From Siderastrea siderea (lineage: Eukaryota > Cnidaria > Anthozoa > Scleractinia > Rhizangiidae): DNA of 64,000 nucleotides. The stretch is taken from assembly GCA_964030785.1 (NCBI GenBank), contig OZ034966.1:6102552-6166551 (forward strand). The letters run 5' to 3'. Below the pieces are notes generated by a model, which did no database searches, was not told where the DNA came from, and saw nothing but the letters and a program-made list of their open reading frames with translations. Both the position numbers and the translations under genes were made by a program. Below are positions 33,126-45,777 of this stretch, in pieces. The first letter of the stretch is position 1, and every line of letters starts with the position of its first letter.

Positions 33126-33723
33126 AAGTGAGACCGGAAAACAATATTATAATTATTAATTAATCATTAGTAATACACCTCTTATCAAATTAGAATCAGT
33201 GTTTCATAAATTTTAAATGAGCCTCTGTTGTAGGCAATATAAACTTAAATATCTAAGCAATTTAAATGCTTTATTCAATAAGTGATTTGAAACCGGGATA
33301 CTATAGTGCAATACGTTTTCTACAGTGTAAGACGCTCTCATACTCATATTTTTCTCCTTATATGCTAAAATGACGCTATAGTTGAATGATGATGATTTGC
33401 TTGATTTTTCTTTCTTGACTGTCCGATAGTGGTAGTTACTCAGAAGGAGTAGCTTACTGGAGTTAATATGAAATACAATTTAAAATACTGTAAAAGCTCT
33501 AATAGTCCTGCTCTCTAATACGCCTTCTTACCTACTACTTGCTAATTGCAAATAAATTATTTGCTTACAATTATGTCATGACATTGGGGCTTGAAAATTA
33601 TTTTATGTTTCGACTGATGCCGCGTATTATTTTACTGCCAGAGGAAGATGCGAAGAAATGCAGCATTATGCATGTAATTACTTACATGTAATTCAGGTGA
33701 ATCAATTTATTCATCTATTTTAA

Positions 33724-33792
33724 GTACCAATCAGTCAATCAATCAACCACTCAACCAACTGGCTGATAAATCAGTCAATCAGCCAATTAAAA

Positions 33793-33825
<33 letters not shown>

Positions 33826-33855
33826 GTCAATCAATAAATCAATAAATAAACCAAT
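33724..33855. repeat. (CAAT/CAGT) tetranucleotide array
   Basis: AATCAATCAGTCAATCAACC-type tetramers, degenerate at both ends. Confidence 0.9.
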
Positions 33856-34225
33856 CTGTGACTTCAGTGTTGCCAATGCGTATAACAAATGGTCCAGTAA
33901 TGACTAGTGACTTTATTTGATGCACAGATTATGACTCACTCTCTTACTACCCCAGACCGTGATGGCAGTAGATCTCGAGACTTTAGTTCTCTTTGGTTTG
34001 ATAATTTGTCATCAATAAGCATTGTTAATGATTGCCATAATCTGGTACCAAAGAAAAACAAAAGGAATAGCCTCTTCCTAAATCATTTCAGAATAGTCTG
34101 AAACCTAACAGGCAATGAACTGACAAAAAGGGATCAGACTGTGGTGAGTCAGTCAATCGATATAGTTTTCCCCATAAAGAGAATTCAATCAAATAGGTCT
34201 GACTCTTCATTCCTGGGATAGTAGT

Positions 34226-34243
34226 GGGGGGGGGGGGGGGGGG
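34226..34243. repeat. Poly-G run of 18
   Basis: A pure G run in non-coding DNA, with uncertain length in any assembly. Confidence 0.9.
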
Positions 34244-34775
34244 AATACTCCCCCCAAAAAAGATATGGGGCAGGGTGTGCTCATCAGATATTTTGAAGTA
34301 GAGCCCTAAAAGGTGTACTCCAGGATTCATTCCATTTTCATACATCATCCACTTAGTAGTACTGAGGGGTCAGTCAAACTAATCAATGACATCAAAATGT
34401 TAAGCAGAAAAAGACAAAAAAATATATAACCTTATTTCAAAACTGCTCTTCAAATTTTTTATTTGAATTGATAAAGTGTGTCTGGGAATATAGCTAAAAG
34501 TACAAATTTCTTAACCAATAATAAACTGCCATATTTTCCTGACATCAGGTTGATGGAATAAAAACCTGTAAGAAAAACAAAGCAGATTTTAATTATCACA
34601 ATTACCAATAATAGAACAGTCGGTGTGCACGCGCCAGAGAAAAATGAGGGACTGCTCGTAGTCTATGAGAATGGTACCAACTTGGGCCAGTACGACTTCA
34701 GATCGACTCCAAATGCTTACCTCTGTTTACACGAAACGTACAAAACATGAAGCTAGTATAAAATAATTATCATCT

Positions 34776-35060
34776 CAGGCTGTGTTTACATGAGTGATTT
34801 CATCCCAAGATGACTTTCATATCGGTGTCTGGTCATTTACCTGTAAGTCTTTACAAGTTTGGAGCTGAAATGGTGTTTACCCTGGGACGATTTCATCCTG
34901 GTGCTGAAGACCAGGATGAAATCGTCCCAGGGTGAACACATGTCAGCTCCAAATCATGTAAACATTTACAGGTAAATAACCAGACACCGCAATGAAAGTC
35001 ACCCTGGGATGAGATAAAAGTCATCCCGGGATAAAGTCACTCATGTAAACAGGGCCTTAG
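34776..35060. repeat. Fold-back element with about 135-bp arms
   Basis: TGTTTACATGAGTGA near 34784 and its complement near 35040 begin long imperfect arms sharing CCTGGGACGATTTCATCCTG and TTACCTGTAA. The centre is near 34912. Related TCATGTAAAC fragments occur at 35280-35395. No ORF. Confidence 0.85.
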
Positions 35061-35395
35061 GCTGGTTTAACTCATGACTGCTGCTGAGCCAATATGAATG
35101 ACTCAGAACGGTTTGAAATCAGATTGGGGTGCCACTTAAGCATGAACAGGGTTCCAATTGGTCTGAGATATTTGTTTTGGGTATGCACGTTTAATAAGTG
35201 GCGTTGGAGCATTCCAAGCTGTTGGATAACAGATAAACTGGATATTTAAGGATGGGATGGTTGCGGACAATATTAACACAAACAGAGTTTAGATTGGTCT
35301 CAGGTAAACACTTCATGCCAGTCTGACTTTCAGACCGGTCTCATGTAAACAAAATCGTACCAGTCTGAGTTTGCACCAGTCTCATGAAATCAGGG

Positions 35396-38300
35396 CGTTA
35401 CTGCCCCTGGGTCTCTGAGGATGTTGTTAAACATTCTTGAGAGCTGCTCGACTTTAGGCTAAGGGGGTGTTTACATAATACCAGCATGATTTTCATTCTG
35501 GTACAAGTTTCTCCCGATTTCCTCTTGTTTCTCTGTATTTCTTTAATGATTACAGCACAAAATCTCATAACTGTACAAGTCATACCTGTGTGAGCTTGCC
35601 CCAGTAGTGGTACTGGGTCACAATAATCACTGTGGTACTGAGACCCATACATGGTATAACTGTTTGATTCATTCTGCATTTAGTTTTAACCCTTTAACCA
35701 TCAAGAATAAATCTTACATCACCGTGAAAAATGGATTTTGTAACTTAAGTGGGTATAAGGTTTTCATCATCTACCCCAATGGAAGTCTTGAAGGAACACT
35801 CATGTAAATGTTGTGATTTAATTTTATCCTTGGTTCAACTTTTATTTCCCTTTGTGAGTATTAGGATTGCCAAATTTTCTTTTTCCGAAAAGGCTGTTTT
35901 AGCCACCCAGTCTTCTATGTGTTTACACGACAATACAAAACAGATCATGCTCAAATTCCACACTACAGAAATTTGTGCTTGTTCTCACACACTTAAAGGC
36001 AGATGGTTTAAATATCTGGTATATTTGAATGATTTTAAAACTGTTTAACTGTGCTTAATTATGTTTGACTGGGTTCAGAAATTGGAAGCAAACACTGCTG
36101 TATGCATATTATTGGTTTAATTGTGTTCATCTACCGAACCCAAATTAAACCGATCATTGCATTTGACACAGTTCATTTTACTGAACAGTGAGATAGTACG
36201 TAAGCTGGGATAATTATATGATTGATATCTTCCATGTGCATACCTTCACTGTAAGAAAAGCTACATCACTGATCACTGCTGACATATACATGCCTAGTAT
36301 AGATAAAAAAGGATCAGTGGAAACAACAACTTCAGGGCTAAAAATTGACAGTCTCCTGGTTGCCAGTAGCAATTTAAAACTGACCAGGGCCACTAAAAGT
36401 TGAGGTTTGTTTTTATTGACATGCGACTCCAGTCTTACTTAGAGTTCTACAGTATGTGGTACTTTTTCCACATGATTATTGGCGAAATCCCTGGATAAAA
36501 GACTTACTTCTCACCCGGGTTGGGCGGGGTCTATTCAAGTAAATATCGTTTTAATTTTTTTTATTTAGACTAGAGGATTTTGAAAGCCACTTTATCTAAA
36601 TGGCCTGGTCCACTATACTAAGCGAGCAAGTGAAAAGACCCTGGGGACGAGGTTGGAATTTAAGGATACTGGCCCGAGTTGCAATTCAATGATTCAAGCA
36701 CTGAAGTTAATTTTTTACCCTGCAAATTATGGAATAACTTAATCAGTAAAAGTAGAGAATGAGATGTACATAAAAATTACATCCACCTGCTTTGAACTCG
36801 ATTATCTTAAGCATATTTTCCCAAAAGTGATCAACACATAACTTTTAATAAAAGTTTTACATGTACCTAATTCGAAATTTAAATTTGTTGTTTGTCATCA
36901 AATCATGCCAACTATAGCTTTGAACCTTACTTAATCTAAGAAACATTCGTGAGTCATTAGATGTATATAAATAATTTGCAAGCAGTGACGAAAAGCCCAG
37001 CTAATAAGCAAATGGAGTTGGAGATAAAATAAAGTATGTTATGTGTCATGTTATGTTGTTATGAGATGTTTACAACACGTAAGCTTAAATGATGCTACAA
37101 AAAAGAATTTAAGCTTATCTGCCAGTATCGACATTAGGAAAATAGCCTGACCTTCTTGCTTTAAGCAATAGCTGTTTGAAACATTATTTTTAACAGCAAC
37201 GCTGTAATTAAAGTTACTGAAAACATAAAGGATGCGATGCTACACTATTACTTGGCCAACAAAACATCAAAACTACATCACTTCATATAACGTTTATTTT
37301 AAGACTTACGAAACTTAATAAACTTTAGTTACCAACCTAAGTGTCTATCTTTCGGCTTTTTGCTACCGGAACGAAAATGGCAAATTATTTAAGCACTGGA
37401 CTAAGGATAAATATGAAACATTAAACTATGATGATCGATCGGTAAAGCCCTGCTAATATATTAAGCTGTTTACCGCAGACAATAAAAAGCTATAATTACA
37501 CGTATCTGACATGAGCAATGCAGCGAAAAATGAAGTGCTGTCCTCTTTCCGAGAAACCATTAACAATTCTTTAGCAGAAATGGACCACAGAAAGCTAAAA
37601 CACCTTTTCACCCCATTTTTCAGCTTTTGTCGCTAGCTATGGCGCCGCGCCTAAAAAGTGCACCAGTCTTCCTGAGCAATCCGTGACATTGGTGCCCAGT
37701 ACTCCGCGTGCCTGCAAATTCACATCCCTGAGCTATATGAAAACGAATTTAAAAAAAACTGTTAACGTAGTTCGAAAGAGCATAGTTTGAAACCAAATAT
37801 GCTGATTCCTTTTTACATTTATATTAAGACCTCACAAAACAGGGGATTATCAAAAGTTTAAGGTTCATTTTTCATCGTGTTTTTTTCAAAAGGAAAAATA
37901 ATAATGGACGTTTTTGAATAACTTGCAATTTTTTCTGCAATATTGCTGTGAGAAATTACGAATTTATTCAGCTTAAAGCAGTTTTAAAGTGATTTGAGTT
38001 TTCTGTGCGCTCTGGTCACGTGACCAATGACGTCACAACAGTGAGCATATCATGGTCGTTACTTTCATGCGAAGTTCTATTAACCAGCCAAGCTTTGTTT
38101 CTCTCCGCCTTAAACTACCATAGTTACTGACTTCTTACCAGTCCCCTGGGAAATGCTCCTGTACAGAGCCACCTTACCTTTCAAATGCCAGATGTCAACT
38201 GGCAATTTCCATATTGCCCATTCCAATGACTATCAGGGCACGTTATCTGCTTTTGAATTGATGGAGGCCTGTTCTTGCAGTGAGCGAAAACATATTTTTT

Positions 38301-39240
38301 GCCATAGTCACGTGAATAATGACATCATCACCCCAACGTTAATATGAGGGATAACTTTCACAAAGTTGTAAATAACACATGGTACAGCATTCTCTTCGAC
38401 CACAAATTAACAAAGTTATTTTGCATTGAAATCTTTCTGTTGCAAAGCATTCTGGGAAGGTTCTTATTATAATTATAATATTGTTTTTAATTATTAACAT
38501 TCTTATTATTATTATTATTATTATTATTATTAGCATTATTCAATTTTTTAATTACTAGCCTGATTTTTTAATTAATTCTGATGAAATTTTATTTATAACT
38601 CAGTGAATATTTACATAATGTGTTCACATTCAATTAAAATTCAAAACAGACTACAATAGTTTTAAAAAACGAGATGAAAAAACTATCTCGAGAAAATTTT
38701 TATACATGGATCCACCCTATGGCTGTATCAACCTTAAAGACACTAAAATTTGAAAGATTAAAACAGATTGTTTTGGTTCTGTGCTTTTTGCCTCAGCTTC
38801 CCGCATTCCTCTAGGCTACTTTTTCTGTCGGCGTTAACCCTCATACGTACAAGCAATCCCATTCCCCCACTGTGATACAAGGGATGGGGTTGATGGACTC
38901 TTGGATTTCGTTTTGTTACAATACTTCGAAAAAAGATAGCCTTAATGTGCTCTACGAGATGAGATAGAAATTAGATATTATATAAAAACGGTCGAAATTG
39001 AGAATTAATTTTTTCATGCTAGACGCGTAAAGTAGGAGAGATGCTGTTTGTCGATATCTTATACTTTCTCACCGAAAAAAGTTGAAAAACATGCACTTTA
39101 TATCAAACTTTGCCATGATGTGGCTAACGAATACATGCGTAAAGCTTCTGAAAACGGCAGGTGCTGACAAAAAAATCTTTTTGAAGAAATTGATAGCCTG
39201 CAGGCCTCCTCCCCCTTCTACGTCCCAGGATTATAATTAA
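35396..39240. other. Long AT-rich non-coding stretch
   Basis: No convincing exon. It holds a half copy of the TGTTGTGGTTCAATTT hairpin family (about 35808-35865), an (ATT)n tract at 38502-38532, and two GTCACGTGA-CAATGACGTCA-like sites near 38016 and 38308 that may belong to an old duplication. Confidence 0.5.
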
Positions 39241-39248
39241 GCATCATT

Positions 39249-39768
39249 TTATTTACAACACCGACACTCGTGAATAACGTCTTTCACCAAACGAATCAGG
39301 TCCGCATTTCGATCTTTTGCTCGAAAAAGAACCTCAAAATGCTGAAGTATTGTTTTTAGCATGGCGACACTGAATATGCTTATTTTTTCTGTTCTTATAA
39401 TAGTCACAAAAATCATAGGCGTCAAAACTATGGGATTTGTGAGCCCGATCTCTTCATTTATATCGTCCACCAAAGCGCAGCAGTCTCATACCAGAATTGA
39501 CGGCCTCAATATCTTGATTTTCATCCTCTTCTGGCCACGCTGTCGCATCCGTTGATGCAGTGCTAGCATCCTGGCCGCGGGACTTCTGTCGTGAAGCTAA
39601 GCGTGAAAAGAAGCTGGTAACCTGGGTCTTCGTGAGCCATTCTTCCCTTTCAAACAGTCTTTCTTTTCTTTCATTTCGTGCATTACGTGCTATTTGCTTG
39701 AACTTGATCTGGGTCAGCCTTTCTCCCACGTCCAACTTTGCCGTGGTCTTGTGGTCAGGATTCAAAAT
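39249..39768 (-). pseudogene. Decayed gene of unknown function, two overlapping frames
   Basis: The first frame (39765 down to 39454) reads KLDVGERLTQIKFKQIARNA and EREEWLTKTQVTSFFSRLAS, then an acidic linker. The second (39473 down to 39249) continues LVDDINEEIGLTNPIV, ISIFSVAMLKTILQHFEV and DLIRLVKDVIHECRCCK. Together they read as one protein with a frame change near 39465. The FFSRLA and CxCC motifs recall a multi-copy cnidarian family that I cannot name. Possibly transposon-linked. Confidence 0.45.
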
Positions 39769-41320
39769 TAATTTATAGTTTAAATTTTGTCTTTTTCACC
39801 CTCCCTCATCCTTCAGAATTTATGTTCTAAAGTGTTCATGTTGATCGCACGAACGAACATTACAGCACTTCAAGTTGTAGTACGACAAAAGGTGTAAAGT
39901 CACATTTTAGACGTTTTGCGTCTGTGCTTTTTGCATCAGCTTACTACATTCCTCGAGGCGGACGGAGACTTCGCGTGCGGACCACTCAATATGGACTTCG
40001 AGTTAGAATATACTTTTTACATACTCAATCGGTTCCACAATATAAAATTCTCGCTATCTTAAATGATTCGTACTAATACTGCCGGACGAATTGACTCGAA
40101 AAGCATAACACTTGCATCCTGAGAACCACAAAGTTTATACTGTTTGAGACCACTGATCTGCGAAATCCTTCGATTTTTCTGAAAAGTTTTGAAGACCAGA
40201 GCTTTTTTCCATTCTCATAACAATTCCAAACTCGCGGAATGACGTTGCTAAGTTCACAGATTGAAAACGTTGAGTGAAATCGATTGTAACAGAGTAATAT
40301 TTACGCTAGTCCGCTATACACTCAGTCCCATGTTCCAAGTTTGTATTCCATAATCGGAAGTCTGTTGTCCGCAGTCCGGAAATGCAATTTTTACTGGCCT
40401 GTTTATATTTTGTAACACAAGTCGTGAAACCTTTAATTCATCGGTTGTCCTCCAGAAATATAGCGACTGGATCTCGGTACCTCTCGATCTCTACTGTGTC
40501 GTCTTCGTATCTTGTGATGAACAAAAAGACTGTACGTTGCACATTTTATGAACCGCCAAAGCGTTCGACGGAAAGAGTTTTAAATAACAAGGTAGGCGTC
40601 AAATGAGGTGATTTCTCAGATCAAGGAGCGTAAGAATAGACGTTGATATAGCAAGATAAGAAAGAACAGGCCATTGTATGTAGAAATGTAATCAGATTTC
40701 CCTTCATTTGGGTAGAATTATTGATAAATTAAGCGACCATAATAAGATAACAAGTCTTCAGACTGGAATGGGAGTCTATGTCACGCAAGACACCATTGGC
40801 GAAAATGGCTCACTAAACTTCGACACAATTTCTCAGAATCGCATTCTGCTGCAAGTTTTATTGCATAATTCTAGGAAATAATGCTAAGTCTATGCCTAGA
40901 ACGGGTCTTTATGTCTGGCCTAAGGGCCTCAATTGAGAATTTTCAGTTTCATACGATTTCGATCGGGAAAATGTCAAAATGACACAGGAGCGGTAAAAAG
41001 AAGTAATAAGCTATCAAATGGGTGTAAATTTGAAGGTTGTGATGGTGCGAAGTCTTTTTAAACGATAATTGAAAAACCCCGTACTACGGCGCCCAAAATA
41101 GCCAAATTTTAGTCACTTACGGTATACTGACAATCAAATCCTCAACCGGAGCAAAATAAACTTTTGGATCATTTCAATTGCATTTTAGTAGTAGGGATAG
41201 ATAGTAGTATTTGTGGTAGAAATTTGAAGGAAATCTATTTTTGGATCCGAGATCGAGTGGAACACTCTTAGGGAGACAGCCTCTTAAAGCCCGGCAATTT
41301 ATCTCCTTGATCCATTGCAG

Positions 41321-41411
41321 GTAACATTTGAAGGAATAAGAGGAAGCAGCTTTACTGGTGACATCGCAATTGACGACTTCTCTTTGCGCAGGGGTCCCTG
41401 CATTTCTTCAG
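41321..41411 (+). CDS. MAM end exon (upstream domain)
   Basis: [20 protein letters not shown] then [10 protein letters not shown]. The I-A-I-D-D motif closes a MAM domain. The start and middle exons of this domain were not found upstream. Confidence 0.85.
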
Positions 41412-43952
41412 GTAATTGGAAGCATGTTGTGCAACAGCTGTGTTTTATCATCGATGCATTATTAGTAAATTACCTCCATTAAAAAAGGATTTTAATGTCT
41501 TCGAAATGAAAAGCAGACAGTTGACATTAAGTTATTCTGAGATCGTCCTCTCTGAGACAAGGAAAAATAGGCGAAACAAGTTGTGCCACTTCATCGTCCT
41601 TTGTACCTTTCCTTTCAAACTGCCATAAAAAAATAAAATTAAAAGAGAAACTTTAGTCGAACTTTTGTTTAAAAAAATCCAATTTTACGTTCTAACCCCC
41701 AACTTGAAAAGCTGGGAAGGATACGTTGAAGGCATAATTATTGTCCGGTGACGGTCTTATATTACTATCTGTTATAAATCTAATTTATTTCGGACCCAGC
41801 AATATTCCTTTCGCACTTCAGACTCATCAACGTTTGCAGTCATCAATTTTTATCGTGCATGTAGTCTTTTTACCTTTATTTTTTCTTCTTTTTAGGGTAT
41901 TCCTGCAATTTTGACAAGTCAATGTGTCGCTTTGTGCAGGACAAACGTGACAAGTTTGACTGGACTCGACGCAGGGGCTCAACACCATCGTTTCGTACAG
42001 GCCCGTCGGCTGACCATACCAGCGGAAGAGGTAAATAATCAAGGAGTCTGCCATCTGCTAGCTATCCTAATCTGACAAAAAATATCCTCCTTACTGCTGA
42101 GTCAATTTAAGGACATCTACAATTTTCTTTAGCTGTTCGTTAAATTTTGAAAAGCCATAAAATCACATTGGCGTAAGAAAAAGCAGAAAAAGTGATTGTC
42201 CAGTTTTGCTAAGGGGTGCCCTTCTAATGCGCGGAAACAGTCATATATGTGTTTGGGCAGAGATGGCCAAGATTGAAATGGAGTCCATCTTTGGTTTAGA
42301 AGAAAAAGCAGTATTTTCTGCCAAAATATAAGAAAGATAGTTAAAATCCAAAACTGTAGCATTGTTTATTTCATTTTATAGTTAGGTAGCTCCGCAGTAA
42401 ACATTCATATACATGTTTCTGTTAAAATGATAAGGTAATAAACGTCGTAATTTTTCTCTACTCTTACTTTTTAACAGGATATTACATGTATATAGAAGCA
42501 TCCCATCCTAGAAGGCTAGGCGACAATGCAAAGCTTCACAGCCCTCTTGTGAGATTCACAGGAAGAATGTGCCTTAGATTCTTCTACCATATGTATGGTT
42601 CAACAATTGGAAGATTGAATGTGATGATTGGTCGTAGAAGAGTGTTCTCTGCTAGTGGCAATAGAGGCAACAGATGGATTGGGGCCAGAATAACCATAAC
42701 TCGTTATGGACTTTCTAGCGTAAGGAATATGCATATGTTAATTGCTACTGGAGTTGCTTTCGGCAAACTGGGTTAAAACAGTTTGTCACTAGTATACTAC
42801 CTTTTGCTCTGGTCACCAACCTCTTTGTAATTATCCTAGAGAATTGCCATGAAAAAGACTTTTGTTGGTCTGGCTAGCGTACCCGCGATTAAAACAGTGC
42901 ATAGTGAGTTCAGTGAAACTGCTTCACTTCAAGTTAGTGATCTCGTTGGTTAGCTATTAAATGGATTTGCTATTATTTGGGGGGTAGCGTGAATAAAAAC
43001 CTGAAAGTAATGGTCCATTTTTGTCAAAATTGTGGGATTGGGCACAGGTGACCAAGAAAGAAATAAATTGCATATTGATTTTTTCCAAAATGTAAGAAAG
43101 AGGGTTAAAATCCGTAGGCGTGACAAGAAAAATTTTTGATTATTTATTCTAAGTTATTTTATTTATTTAAGTTTTTTCTAGTGAAGTAGCCCCCTAAGTC
43201 AACGTCTATAGAGTTGTTGAATTAATAATGATAATTTAAGCTCCTACATTTGCTCTACTGTTACTTTGCAACAGGCTATTACATGTACATAGAAACATCC
43301 TATCCTAGAAAGCTGGGTGACAATGCAAGACTGATCAGTCCGTTGCTGAGATTCAGAGGAATCATGTGTCTCAGATTCTACTACCACATGTATGGGTCAA
43401 CCATTGGGAGACTGAATGTGGTGATCGATGGTAGGAGAGTATTCTCCAAAAGTGGTAATAAAGGCAACAGATGGATTCAGGCTAGAATAACCACAGTTCG
43501 TGTCGGATTTGCTAAGGTAAGAATTTTTTTTCATTGCTACTGGAATTGCTTTCCTTACACAGGATTCAGTAAGGCATAATGCCTTGTGGTTATCCGTGTT
43601 AGGGTAGCCCTAAAAAACACTAGTTGGTGACTGTGTATGATTCATGGTCAAAAAATGTGAATAGTGAGCTCTGTCAACCTGCTGAACCTCTAGATCCGAT
43701 TGGTTAGTTAATTCGTTTTGCTACGATTGTTCTTTTGCAAAGTGAACCTTGACGCCACCATCTGAAGATAGTTGTGTTTTAGGTGTAATTACAGTTTACC
43801 ATTTTCGTTTTTGTTAGCAAGGTAAAGTCTTCAGGCGCATCAATTAATCTCTGAACTTTTGCAGGTAATATTTGAAGGTATAAGAGGAAGCAACTTCACT
43901 GGCGACATCGCAATTGACGACGTCTCATTGAGAAATGGATCCTGTTCTTTAG
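41321..43952 (+). CDS. MAM-domain protein, internal exons (partial gene)
   Basis: Exons 41321-41411, 41896-42030, 42478-42719, 43275-43516 and 43865-43952, all with AG/GT borders. MAM domains are extracellular adhesion modules of about 160 residues; here each is split over three exons. The order is an end exon (domain n), a start exon ([21 protein letters not shown]), two alternative middle exons (GYYMYIE..) and an end exon ([17 protein letters not shown]). Phases chain 0-1, 1-1, 1-0 and 0-1, so start, one middle and end give one complete MAM domain. No signal peptide or membrane segment is in view, so both gene ends are missing. Confidence 0.85.
41896..42030 (+). CDS. MAM start exon
   Basis: [20 protein letters not shown] then [20 protein letters not shown]. 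The F-D...C-x-F-x-Q-D and F-D-W motifs open a MAM domain. TTTTAG acceptor, GTAAAT donor. Confidence 0.9.
42478..42719 (+). CDS. MAM middle exon, copy 1
   Basis: [40 protein letters not shown] and [15 protein letters not shown] in 242 nt. About three quarters identical at protein level to copy 2 at 43275. Donor GTAAGG. Confidence 0.88.
43275..43516 (+). CDS. MAM middle exon, copy 2
   Basis: [40 protein letters not shown] and [15 protein letters not shown] in 242 nt. Same entry phase (1) and exit phase (0) as copy 1. Donor GTAAGA. Confidence 0.9.
43865..43952 (+). CDS. MAM end exon
   Basis: [20 protein letters not shown] then SLRNGSCSL, with one leftover base for a following exon that I could not find. 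Downstream intron sequence also resembles that after 41411. Confidence 0.88.
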
Positions 43953-45704
43953 GTAGCTGGAATCACGTGGTACAACAAGTTGATTTTTTTCCCGCTGCAT
44001 TTCCAAAAAAAAAAGACTTCATTGACAGCGATTTTAATTAATCCCTTCTCAGTTCAATTTTAATTTCTTCACAAAGGTACATCAGTGGGAGAAAAGCTCG
44101 GAATGAAACAAATTGTGGCACTTCAACGTCGGTCAGAGTTTTCCTTTGAAAAAACTGAGCCTAACCACAAAATTGCAATTGCCCCCGGAAAACAAAAACA
44201 GTTTTGTCAATACGTGTTTCAGAAACGGAGGATCGTGCGAAAAAAATTGAAACAGACCCCTTTTTTGCTAGGAGATCAATTTTTATTGCATTTTTTAAAG
44301 CAAGAAATGCAAATTCGAGTGATATTTTCAGCTTAGTTCTGTGCACTGCTCTGCTGTCGATCTCCTCAACTTTAAGTGAAAATATTTTCGTTGATGTATG
44401 TTTGTTCCTTTTTTTTGTTTTCAGGTTGACAGGTCGGCAATATTCCTTAACCTGAGGTGAGAGTTGAATTTTTTTTCTTGTAGCTTCAAATTTGTTCAGA
44501 TACAACCTTGAAACAAAAAAATGATAAAGTCTGACTACTGTAAAAAAAAAGTGTGCATGCTGTTTTTAGAATGGAACCGATCTAGATACCTGATTTTGAA
44601 GCTATATAGTTACTTCACATGATTACCAGATATCTCCTTCATGTATAGGCTAAACATTCTTTTTACATACTTCTTCTCCATTGTTGAAAACTCACGCATT
44701 ATTATCAATCATTACTTTGCAGTTATGGAATCTGCTCCAACCGAGGAAACATTGATAAATGGTTAAACCATGAAATGAATTAGTGTTAAAACTAATGTCG
44801 TCGCAGCAAAATTAAGGCGTGTGCTGTTAGAGCTCGAAAAAAGAAATACGACTTTGCTCGAACACAAGGTGTTTGTAATAGGTCCGGCAAATGGATTGGC
44901 AGTTTTTCTTAGCTATCGTTTTGCATGTGCTACGGCAAGATATTGAAGATTTTGAAAAAAGAAAGCAAACAGATGAATAAACAGTGAATAAATAACAAAA
45001 AAGAGCTATCAAAATGAAAACAACCAAGAAGGCTCCCTGAATTAGTAACAAATAGCTCAGTGATCATCGATATTAATGGCGTGGACTTCTAATCATGCTT
45101 TATTTGTTTTACTTTTTTAGCTGCTGCAGTGGTAGGATTTTGGGTTTTTAATTTTTTTTCCTGCGGGGCGGCTAAATTAACCATTTTTGTTAGATAATCA
45201 TGCAATTAAGCATAAATGAGAATAAATAAACGTATAACTTAAGATCAATTTTCCTTTGTTATAATTTTCTGCAAACGATTTGCCTCCATCCCCAAGAGTT
45301 ACAATTAAGTATACCACAAAATCCACTAACAAGGCCACAATTTTTAGCTTTTTTGGCCGTTACAATTGCAAGTTGCTCTCTCTTCACTGCATGAATGGTC
45401 CTTAAGGGGGGTTTCAAGTCCCATTTCCACAGCTTAAATTTTGCTCAAATCCCAGTTCCCAGTCCAATTTTTACAACAAATCCTATTCTCAGTGCCACAA
45501 ATCCCAATGCATCTCAAAAGTGGCCAACATAAAAAACAATTAACCAAATATCTTTATTTTTTGCTTTTTGCAAGCAAGGTAAATAAAATAATCAATATAT
45601 GTTTTTTACCTGCAAGAATGTCCCCTGCTGGACTGCAGAAACTCGTACATTTGTTGAGAAAATTGGTTAAAAGAACGGTATTTCCAACATATAAAAAAGG
45701 GGGT

Positions 45705-45740
<36 letters not shown>

Positions 45741-45777
45741 GGTGGAAACACAAAATTTTGGATTTATAAACTGAGTT
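43953..45777. other. No gene recognised
   Basis: Intron or intergenic sequence after the last MAM exon. The first 200 bases resemble the sequence after 41411, a trace of block duplication. The rest is AT-rich, with TCCCAGTTCCCAG-type repeat sequence near 45415-45510 that recurs at 47270-47370. Confidence 0.5.

Noticed and set aside
38000..38330. Possible CRE-type regulatory cluster (CACGTGA and TGACGTCA)
   Set aside because: Two sites about 290 bp apart with no gene start nearby; GTCACGTGAC also occurs inside repeats elsewhere in the window, so a repeat origin is more likely.
44085..44505. Overlapping ORFs on both strands after the last MAM exon
   Set aside because: No MAM motif or splice-phase continuity; they fall in sequence duplicated from the intron after 41411.
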